From assembly GCA_017654935.2 (NCBI GenBank), contig CM065710.1, forward strand, positions 8,877,568-8,941,567: 64,000 nucleotides of DNA, given 5' to 3'. This DNA comes from Phymorhynchus buccinoides. Its lineage: Eukaryota; Mollusca; Gastropoda; Neogastropoda; Raphitomidae. The position numbers and the translations under genes were made by a program. Below, piece after piece: positions 1 to 64,000 of the stretch (its first letter is position 1; every line of letters starts with the position of its first letter). The notes below the pieces were generated by a model. The model did no database searches and was not told the DNA's origin. It saw only the letters and a program-made list of their open reading frames with translations.

Positions 1-227
1 GGGGGTGGGTGGGTGTAAAATTTTGACCGATTGACAACTTTTTCGTTGCCACTGGGTTTAACGTGTGCTAAGTGCATGGGCACACGGGACCTCAGTTTAT
101 CATCTCATCCGAAAGGCTCCACGTTCAGACCGTAAAGTGAGAAGAAAAATCCCCTGTACCCAGGTTCGAACTCGGGCTTACTTGACACGAAGCGAACGCG
201 CTACCACTGTGCCACTCTACACCTAGA
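1..227 (-). mobile_element. tRNA-like SINE (family R1), cut by window edge
   Basis: Matches the copies at 49330-49712 and 53325-53686. Near its end it has a B-box-like GGTTCGAACTC and a tRNA-like stem region ending CCACTGTGCCACTC. Read on the minus strand this end is the Pol III promoter head. Confidence 0.7.
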
Positions 228-305
228 GCGGTGTGAGAGAAGAAACGAAACGCCACTGTGCAGCCCAGAAAATGGAACAGCAAAAAACACAAACACAACA
301 CAGAC
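228..305 (+). mobile_element. Fragment of SINE family R4
   Basis: Holds the CGCCACTGT..GCCCAGAA.ATGG tail found at the ends of the copies at 28150-28605, 32036-32425 and 58385-58800. Confidence 0.5.
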
Positions 306-739
306 TATCCAGGGCTGGAGCAGGGCTGCTCTACTGTTGATAGGGCAGGTGCATTTCTGGGTCCCATCAGCACCTTCGGGGGTGTTTCTTTTTCACTGAC
401 TCTTCTTTCTCCACATATTTTTTTTTAATGATCTTGGTTATCCGTTGCATTTTAACCGACAAGAGGCGGGGTAGGGGTGGGGAGTGGTGGTGGTGTAACA
501 ATTTTTTTCGAGTGCGCATGTGTTGCTTTAACGGAAAAATCACCGACATACGCTCTACAAATAGACAAATACATGGCAGGTTACTTGCCAGTGAATGTCT
601 TCTGCATTTGGTGGAGTGCAGAGTTGTTGTCGTTGTCTTACGCTGGCTTAAAGCACAGAACTTTCAGAAGGTGGGGGAACTATTTTTATTGAAAGACCCC
701 CCCGGGGTATCCCCATGGGGAGAAACTAGCAAAACCAAC
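306..739. other. Intron sequence
   Basis: Downstream intron of e29. Contains a GT-rich stretch and, from about 655 to 735, a fragment of repeat R3 (GGGGTATCCCCATGGGGA). No gene seen. Confidence 0.5.
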
Positions 740-56305
<55,566 letters not shown>

Positions 56306-56400
56306 CTGCTCATCAAATCAAATTCAAAATGAACACACTCGACACTGGCGAGTTGCTTCCCCTTACCGTCCCTTTCGGGCTGCACTGGCCATTCGACTGG

Positions 56401-56898
56401 CAGACCTGCCTACTTGGAATTTTCCCAATCATTAGCCCAGCCATCAATTTTCAGTAGCATGGCAAATTTTTTAGTAGCATCCACAAACAACGGCAATCGA
56501 TTTATTCTCTTCCTGAGCCGAAACGCACTGCTTAATATGTTTTCGCCGATTGAACGTGCTGACGGCAATCATCTCTACCGCCATGATTCACAGAGAAGTC
56601 TGCATCGGAAAAAAAAAAAAAGAAAAAAAAAAAAAAAACAGAGGTTGCAACTGCAGCGCGCATGGTTCGCACCGAGTCAACTTCTGACGATGCAAGGCCA
56701 GCCACTCTTCCGTGTAAGCTATTTTAAAAACTTGTGCGGCAGGCCGATGTTTTTTTTTAGAACAAGATGGTGTGCCAGATGATTTTCGGTTTCTGGTTTG
56801 CGTTCGTTTTTCTGCAGGGAGGGATGAAACATCTCCCGAATCCTACTGCTTGCTGGAGATCCGCCATTTTTCAGAGACAGTATACAACTCATGCGCAG
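56401..56898. mobile_element. Transposon end truncated by the gap
   Basis: Starts CAGACCTGCCTACTTGGAAT like the hAT-like terminus at 6184; the other end would lie in the gap. No coding sequence recognised. Confidence 0.5.
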
Positions 56899-57398
56899 NN
56901 NNNNNNNNNNNNNNNNNNNNNNNNNNNNNNNNNNNNNNNNNNNNNNNNNNNNNNNNNNNNNNNNNNNNNNNNNNNNNNNNNNNNNNNNNNNNNNNNNNNN
57001 NNNNNNNNNNNNNNNNNNNNNNNNNNNNNNNNNNNNNNNNNNNNNNNNNNNNNNNNNNNNNNNNNNNNNNNNNNNNNNNNNNNNNNNNNNNNNNNNNNNN
57101 NNNNNNNNNNNNNNNNNNNNNNNNNNNNNNNNNNNNNNNNNNNNNNNNNNNNNNNNNNNNNNNNNNNNNNNNNNNNNNNNNNNNNNNNNNNNNNNNNNNN
57201 NNNNNNNNNNNNNNNNNNNNNNNNNNNNNNNNNNNNNNNNNNNNNNNNNNNNNNNNNNNNNNNNNNNNNNNNNNNNNNNNNNNNNNNNNNNNNNNNNNNN
57301 NNNNNNNNNNNNNNNNNNNNNNNNNNNNNNNNNNNNNNNNNNNNNNNNNNNNNNNNNNNNNNNNNNNNNNNNNNNNNNNNNNNNNNNNNNNNNNNNNN
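56899..57398. other. Assembly gap, 500 N
   Basis: Exactly 500 Ns, so a placeholder of unknown true size. Confidence 0.99.
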
Positions 57399-57577
57399 TC
57401 TTTTTTTTATGATTTAGGTCTGCGAGTTTCACTTATTCTATCTATTACTTTAATGCTTACACATATTTACAGGCACACCCACTCACACTCGCCACACCAC
57501 CATCACACTACGATATTATATATTGTCTGAATCACTTTTAGTGAAGGACATTAAACTGAAGAAACACACACACAAAC

Positions 57578-57612
<35 letters not shown>

Positions 57613-57621
57613 CACACAGAC

Positions 57622-57750
57622 CTTGAAGTTCTTTTGATACGATTTGTAGGTGAATGCCCGTTGCTGCAGTTCATCCATCTGATTGAGCAGTTTCTTCAGC
57701 AGGCTCACCACACGATCCTTGTCCGCCGCCGGGTCCAGGATCATCGGGTT
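57622..57750 (-). CDS. DNAH6: Second copy of exon e11
   Basis: Identical over all 129 bases to 30876-31004, with the same splice sites. In transcript order it sits before e1, which is wrong for a dynein. It belongs to the 57.4-64 kb duplicate of the 30.1-37.56 kb segment, probably the other haplotype or a misplaced contig. Confidence 0.85.
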
Positions 57751-57779
57751 CTGAACACAACACGCGACGACACGAAACA

Positions 57780-58033
57780 TTAACCCTTTCACCGCCAATG
57801 TCGCATTTTTGCACCACAATGGTCCAACACCCATGTCACGAAAAGGCATCAAATCAGGGCCTGTTAATCCAAAGACCCTATTTTCTTAATTTTGGGAGGT
57901 AATGGATAGGCCTAATGTTATACATGTCACAGAGGAAAAAGCCCAATATTGCAGATTACATTTTTTCACTCTACCCAGTTAAGTTTAATGGCATTTTCTC
58001 GCCGAAAAACATGGCTGGCGGCGAAAGGGTTAA
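57780..58033. mobile_element. MITE R5 (second segment)
   Basis: Counterpart of 31031-31276 with several small insertions. Confidence 0.82.
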
Positions 58034-58107
58034 CCTCTTCACTACCAACAACGCATATATACGTCCTGTATAATGCTTCAGCACTCGACACCGATGTAGA
58101 TATACGT

Positions 58108-58360
58108 TGGCACTGTCGCAGTCAAAAAAGTCGATCAGTCAAATAAATCGCCCGCTACTATGAGAGTGTGTATTTGCGACAACCACAAATTTCAATCTTT
58201 CTTTACTTGAACCATTTACCTAAAACCCTAACCCTATCCCTAACACTTGAAAAAAGTGAAATTTGTGGTTCATGCTCAATGTCGCAAAAATGTCGCAAAT
58301 ACACACTCTCATAGTAGCCCGGGCAATTTATTTGACTGAGCGACTTTTTGGACTGCGACA
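58108..58360. mobile_element. Long-inverted-repeat MITE (second segment)
   Basis: Counterpart of 31355-31600. Its loop reads AAACCCTAACCCTATCCCTA, closer to a telomere repeat than copy 1. Confidence 0.75.
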
Positions 58361-58384
58361 GGCACTCATTCACAATTTTGATGC

Positions 58385-58805
58385 ATTAAATACAATAACC
58401 CGGCATCAAAGTCACGGGGATCAGTTATTTTCTGAGGGGTGGAAGGTCGCCGAGGTGGCGCCCTCGTAGGAAGACCTCATTCACACTGGCTCCGCAACCA
58501 AGACATTATTGCCGTCAGTAGGGGGGGGGGGGGGGCTTAGTAGGTGGTGTCCTGCGTATGTTAGCTCCAGAACAGGCTCCACTCCCCCCCCCCCCGAACT
58601 CCACCAAAGTGACTCAGCAGCAGTGCAGTGTCTCCTCGGTTGGTTGCCTCCTGACGGCCTAACAAAGATTCGCTCCTCTTGGAAGAGCTGGTTTCGGATT
58701 CTGCGACCTGACAAGCCAGGGTGTGACTGCGAGTTGGGACTCTAAATGAGCGGCGTGGGAGCAACGCCACTGTATGGCCCAGAAGATGGGACAACAGAAA
58801 ACAGA
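58385..58805 (+). mobile_element. SINE R4 (second segment)
   Basis: Counterpart of 32036-32425, with longer G and C runs. Confidence 0.7.
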
Positions 58806-59493
58806 AAAAACCCACCTGGCAAACAGGTAACACAGATGTAACTAAAAGGTGGCACTGAAAGGGTTAAAACAATTGTCGTACAAGAGAAAATCAAGTCACC
58901 CCAAAACATTGTGAAAACTATGAAGCTGATCCAACCCGATTACTCTTAAGATAAGCTATGCAGTGCTCCCGATAATATGTGTTTGTGCATAGTACACGCA
59001 CACCCAAAATATGCAACAAACCTCAAAGTTTTTATTTTTAAAATTTAAAAAAAATTTTAAAGTAAAAATATTTAAACAGAATTTCAAGCCTTTTACTTAG
59101 GGCTACTTTTGAATTTTACAAATTAGAATTAAAAAACATACAGTCCCTGCCTGTACTTTTTGCTTTGACCTTCTTGGCCTTTAGAAATTTGAATATTGCA
59201 ACAGCAACAAAGATAATAAATTAATCCCTTACCTGGCCTCTTGCTTAACCTCCTTGACATTTCAAACATTGAAATTAAAAACACACGTTTTTTAATAACA
59301 ATAAAAATTATTAAATTTCATACCCTGGCCTCATGCGCAACTTTGACCTTTCAGCTTAAAATCTACAAAAAAATAACCTTGAATTTTTTTTTCACTAAAG
59401 CAAAAACAAACTCAATAATTTACAATCCCTATCAGTACCTCCATGACCTTTCAAAATTTAAATATTAAAACCAAAAAATCTTCTGCCTCTTAC

Positions 59494-59643
59494 CTGGGCC
59501 TCTTGTTTGACCTCCTTGACCTCTTTGCCCAACTCGGTGATGTCTTTGTCGAGGTGTGTGCAGAATTTGTCGATGTTTCCGTCGCGCTCGGCAAGCGATT
59601 TGTCGATGGCGTTGCGAACGTTGGTGATCGAGGGACTGAGCGT
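59494..59643 (-). CDS. DNAH6: Second copy of exon e10
   Basis: Identical over 150 bases to 33115-33264, with conserved donor and acceptor. Part of the duplicate after the N gap. The adjacent partial copy at 59887-59981 keeps an open frame, unlike its counterpart near 33.5 kb, which has lost two bases. Confidence 0.85.
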
Positions 59644-59714
59644 CTGCAAAATTAAAACCGATTCTGATGATCATTATCCTCATCATTGTCATCGTCATCG
59701 TCATTATCGTCATC

Positions 59715-59990
59715 ATCTTCAAGGTGTGTGCAGAGTTTGTTGATGTTTCCGTTGCGCTCCGACCAGCGCTTTGTTGATGGCGTTACGAACGTTGATGATC
59801 GAGGGAATGAGCATCTGCGAAAATTATAACCGATTCTTGCTATTGTGATAAGCGTTATCCTCATCATTATCATTATGATTATCATTCAAGGTGTGTGCAG
59901 AATTTGTTGATGTTTCCATCGCGTTCGGCCAGCGCTTTAACGATGGCGGTACGAATGTCTGTGACCAAAGGACTCAGCGTCTGCGAAATT
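59715..59990 (-). pseudogene. Two acceptor-side copies of e10 (second segment)
   Basis: 59720-59820 is frameshifted as in copy 1; 59887-59981 is open: TLSPLVTDIRTAIVKALAER then DGNINKFCTHLE and a stop, with acceptor TTTCGCAG. Confidence 0.9.
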
Positions 59991-60062
59991 AAAATCATTT
60001 CTCGTTATCATGATGATCATCACCATCATCACTATTATCATCATCATCGTTATTATCATCAT

Positions 60063-60235
60063 TGTTGTTGTTGTTGTTGTTCCCTGGCTTAACGACTCCA
60101 GGGATCATCCCAACAGCCAGAGCACTTGAACAATTCAGTACAAATGCACCAGCTAGGGATGAGAACATTACGTGTGTGACCGTTTTGATTACCCCGCCAT
60201 GTGGGCAGCCACACTCCGTCTTCGGGGGAATCATC
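60063..60235 (+). mobile_element. SINE R2 (second segment)
   Basis: Counterpart of 33695-33865. Confidence 0.7.
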
Positions 60236-60327
60236 ATTGTCATCTTCATCACATTGTTGGTTGTGTTACGACCTTTAGTTATCGTGGGACTGAGACTCTG
60301 TGGAAATGATGAATTTAATCAGCATAC

Positions 60328-60692
60328 CATCATCATAACATTGTCATCATCATCATCATCATCATCATTATCATCATCATCATTTCATCATCATCATTGT
60401 CATCATCATTGTCATCATCATCATTGTCATCATCATCATTGTCATCATCATTGTCAGCATCATTGTCAGCATCATCATCATCATCATCATTGTCATCATC
60501 ATCATTGTCATCATCATCATCGTCATCATTATCATCATCATCATCATTATCATCATCATCGTCATCATCATCATCATCATCATCATCATTGTCATCATCA
60601 TTGTCATCATCATCATCATCATCATCATCATTGTCATCATCATCGTCATCATCATCGTCATTTTCATCGTCACAATCATTGTCATCCTCATT
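60328..60692. repeat. (ATC)n microsatellite (second segment)
   Basis: About 60 bp longer than, and differently arranged from, 33957-34264. Confidence 0.95.
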
Positions 60693-60970
60693 GGCCGATC
60701 TAATGAAAGCCTATACTCCATCTACATAGCCATGCTCCTCCTCTGACTCTCGTATCTTCCAGATACCTCGTTGCCAAACCAGGAACCTTGGTGAACAATC
60801 TTTCTAACCCTAACCCTAACCCCTATCTCATGGAACAAATTGCTTCTTCCACTCCGCAGCTAAAAAAACCCTCTCCTGTCTTCTTTCATGTCTTCCCTCA
60901 GATCCACTCCATTTAAATCCCAATCTGCATCTTTCTTTTCATTTCTATTGGCTTTCCTCCTCGTTTATTC

Positions 60971-60989
60971 TGTGTGTGTGTGTGTTGTG

Positions 60990-61057
<68 letters not shown>

Positions 61058-61061
61058 GTGT

Positions 61062-61113
<52 letters not shown>

Positions 61114-61340
61114 GTGTTGCGTTGTGTTGTGTTGTCAAATCAAGTCAAGTCAAAATCATCTTTATTGAGGGTTAAAGAATAAGCTAACAAAGCTTTTTTT
61201 CATCATGCCCTGTGTTGTGTGTTTGTGTTGTGTTGTGTTGTGTGTGTTGTTGTGTTGTGTTGTGTGTGTGTGTGGTGTGTGTGTGTGTGTGTGTTGTAGT
61301 TGTGTGTGTGTGTGTGTGTGTGTGTGATGTGTGTCGGAGT
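60971..61340. repeat. (GT)n/(TGTGT)n microsatellites (second segment)
   Basis: Counterpart of 34542-34876 with a different arrangement. Confidence 0.9.
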
Positions 61341-61534
61341 GAGTGTTGGGCCCAACCAGTCCCTTTGGCTGCAGCACTAGAGTCAGTATAAATACCCCCC
61401 TAGTTAGAGTCATAGTCTTCCACAGAACACTAAGCTGCACCATGATATTCCATTACTGTAGAAAATCACTCAATGCATGGCATGCTGTGTTGTGGTGTGG
61501 CATGGTGTGCATGGTACATTACTTTTCTAGTCAG

Positions 61535-61790
61535 ACACTAGTCTCTCTGAAATTCAGGCTGCTCCCACCTGGAGAGTGTGTCACCGCCGGTAGAGCGCCA
61601 GAAAAAAACCTACTTTTTAGCATGTGTGTGTTGTGTGACTGAAAGGGGGGTAGGGGCACATTTTGCGGTCACTGGGTTCTTTAATGCGCAGAAACAAGCG
61701 CAAGCACACAGGACTTTGGCGTCTCATCCGAAAGACAGCTCTCTCTTTAATACTGGCCCCCCTACTACAGGCTAATCTCAACCAATAACA
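61535..61790. mobile_element. SINE R1-like (second segment)
   Basis: Counterpart of 35110-35365. Confidence 0.65.
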
Positions 61791-61833
61791 AAAGCCGTTT
61801 CAGCAAAGAGCCGGTATATGTGTCGACGTTTAC

Positions 61834-61935
61834 CTGGTAGACGGCAAAGTCTTCGGGCGGCGTGGGCACCTTATACTCGTCGATCAGTTCGTACATGTCC
61901 TTCACGATCATCGCCTCTCGCTCCAACGGGTCGAT
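61834..61935 (-). CDS. DNAH6: Second copy of exon e9
   Basis: Identical over 102 bases to 35413-35514, same splice sites. Part of the duplicate after the gap. The e8 counterpart would lie beyond the window end. Confidence 0.85.
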
Positions 61936-62369
61936 CTGCAATCACACACACACACAGAGAGAAAATGCATGGTAGTGGGGGGGCAAAAGTGAGTTTCGCG
62001 GAAGAATATCCAACCGATTCTGCATTTCATTTGAAAGATGTCGACTCAAACAAAAATGATGAAGTTGGGCGTCAAAATGAAGAAGAAGAAGAAAAAAAAA
62101 AAAGAAGCACTAGGATCACAAATCTGGAAACGTGTGGCGTGAACTAGGCCGCGCACGACTGCTAACGTCGGCAGGAAGTTGCTTGTTCAGTCATTCAAAT
62201 CCGGCTCCACGAAGCGATTGCATAGGTTTCAAAGTACGTAATTTTCAGGCACCCGAGCACATTTTGACCCTAGCTTTTTTTTTCTTTTTCTTTTTTTCTG
62301 TCAAATATTTCACTTCCGCGGATTTTCCTCGATTCGCGGAGGTCTACCATGCCTGATTGGTGAAAGCAC

Positions 62370-63785
62370 CGTATTTTACGGACTACAAGGCGTACCTCCC
62401 AAATTTTATACAAAATTTTGATTTGCTATTATGGTTTCTTACTACAGACAAACCTCTATTTTAAGACTTCCAAAATGTCCGGAAAAATCGGTCGTAAATT
62501 GGAGGGAGCGTATGACGGAGGTTTTCACTGGCAGCCGTAGAAAGAAAAAGTTCAGCACAATTCATACTCTCTTCTTCATGCACACATACAATGACATATT
62601 AAAACTGGATTTGGGTCTTTCCAACTCCATAGGATTGTGCAATCGATGTATTACAGTTTCACTTCGCCGACTTCTGTTAATCACCTCCACTCTCGTCCAA
62701 AGTCAGTGGTTTTCTTTTTCAAAGTCAGTGGTTTTCGTGCTTTTCCTACGCTCTCCGCCATCTTTTCTACAACAAGGGAAGCGACTCCGCTTTCAGGCCC
62801 TTGACCGTGTTGTTTCCCTTTGCTCGAAGTCTATGCAGACGACAGCAACGGTCGTAAAAACAACAAAATGGCGGTCGTAAGTCGCGTTTTAGGGGAAGTC
62901 GTTTAAGAGAGGTCGTTTACATAGTAAAATGCATCTGTGCCAACAAATCCGGTCTCAAATGAGGTGGTCGCTTAACAGAGGGTCGTAAAATAGGGGGTTG
63001 TCTGTATTAGTAAAATGCGGACTATAAGCTGCTACTTTTTCCCTCAACTTTGGCCCATGCGGCTTATAGACTGATGCGGACTATCTGTGGATTTTTTTCC
63101 ATTCTACATTTATCAGTATGATTAAATCTGTTTCTGGACACATTCTTCAGCCTATTTTGAGCTTCTTTTGACTCAAAACTGGTTTTGGTAATCAATAGAT
63201 TCAAATCTCATGCTTAAAGTGTTTACGGACATTAAAATACTCATGTTCTGATAGGAGAATTTCTATATTTGTGTTGGTTTGTGCACATACAATTTTCTCT
63301 GCGGCTTATAAACTGGTGCGACTTATACGTGAATAAATACCTAATCTTTTACTAATTTAACCCCTTCACTGCCGAGCCAGGTTCCAGTTCCGGGGCAACT
63401 ATTTGCCAAGCCGTTTTAGGTTGCGGAGTCTATCGCAAAACATTTCTGAATAAAAGTGCATGTAACCTATACTTTTTCTGAATGGGAATTGAATATACTA
63501 TCCTTTGAGAACACTCTCACATGCATTCGAACATACTGCGAAAAGCGTATGGATAGAAAAAGGGAAACTCTTAGAATAACGCTATGACGGATATTTCCGT
63601 GACGGGGCAGTTTATAGGTTACCGGAAGTTGACGGAAATATCCGTGACGGGGCAGTGAAAAGGTTAAGGGGGCATGCGGCTTATACACAGGTGCATCTCA
63701 TAGTCCAGTTTTTATGGCAGTCACATTATAAGGCGCAGGGGTCTCAGTCTGGGGAAAAAAATATTGTCAAGTAAAATACAGTAAA
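62370..63785. mobile_element. Nested MITE stack (second segment)
   Basis: Counterpart of 35940-37345: R7, then R6 (62445-63004, TA on both sides), a second R7-type element and the TTAA MITE (63359-63667). Confidence 0.75.
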
Positions 63786-64000
63786 ACATCTTCTCGATCC
63801 TCAAAATGACAGGTTTCAACGCTCTCTCTTTCAACCTTCCACCCCTCTTAATTACAAAAATAGGCTGACTGATCGGGACCTTGATTCAGGAAAGTAACAA
63901 AGTGGAGACAAACTTCAAAACAAAATGGTTTCTAGTCTGAACCGAGCTTTCGTTTTCCAAACCCTCCACCCCTACCAATTAAAATGGACCAACCTGCCAT

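Larger units (their letters stand above)
57399..64000. repeat. Second copy of the 30.1-37.56 kb segment
   Basis: Collinear and same orientation from the base after the gap to the end. Exons e9-e11 are identical; introns differ by SNPs, microsatellite lengths, a missing R6 MITE (30203-30767) and a missing insertion of about 410 bp (31622-32035). Confidence 0.95.

Overview
This window is eukaryotic, intron-rich and repeat-dense. It holds one large multi-exon gene on the minus strand. Spliceosomal exon borders, tRNA-like SINEs whose head matches a class common in molluscs, L2/CR1-type LINE tails and many short inverted-repeat transposons point to a lophotrochozoan, most likely a marine gastropod mollusc. 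The organism is an inference; nothing here names a species.

The gene is an axonemal dynein heavy chain, best matched to the inner-arm DNAH6 type. I could place 29 exons (e1 to e29 in transcript order, running from about 56.3 kb down to 0.74 kb). They total about 4.3 kb of coding sequence, roughly 1,440 codons. Nearly all junctions join in phase and read as continuous dynein protein: tail (e1-e11), linker/DHC_N2 (e12-e18), the approach to the motor (e19-e22), AAA1 with Walker A GPAGTGKT, Walker [10 protein letters not shown] and the sensor-1 region TMNPGYAGR (e23-e27), and the start of AAA2 with Walker A GPTGSGKT (e28-e29). The true start codon (beyond the right side or in the gap) and the rest of the motor (beyond the left edge) are not in the window.

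The most unusual feature is that more than half of the exons have partial tandem copies of themselves in the adjacent intron. Copies to the right of an exon carry its acceptor edge and copies to the left carry its donor edge. They are usually woven into a microsatellite (CA, GA/CT, ATC or AATC). The largest arrays flank e7 (about 9 copies), e8 (about 8), e14 (8, in two families), e13 (6) and e4 (5). Many copies keep the splice site, so the introns are full of decoy splice sites with coding sequence attached.

The segment from about 30.1 to 37.56 kb recurs from 57.4 kb to the window end, directly after an exactly 500-base run of N. It includes exons e9, e10 and e11, identical in both copies, while introns differ by SNPs, microsatellite length and two insertions. 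This places exons out of order and looks like an alternative haplotype placed by scaffolding, though a recent segmental duplication is possible. Comparing the copies gives empty and filled transposon sites.

The rest is introns filled with TTAA-flanked MITEs, TA-flanked MITEs, a family ending in CCGTATTTTTCGGACTATAAGG, SINEs, LINE 3' ends, palindromes, and long simple repeats. No CRISPR, rRNA, functional tRNA gene or promoter could be supported.
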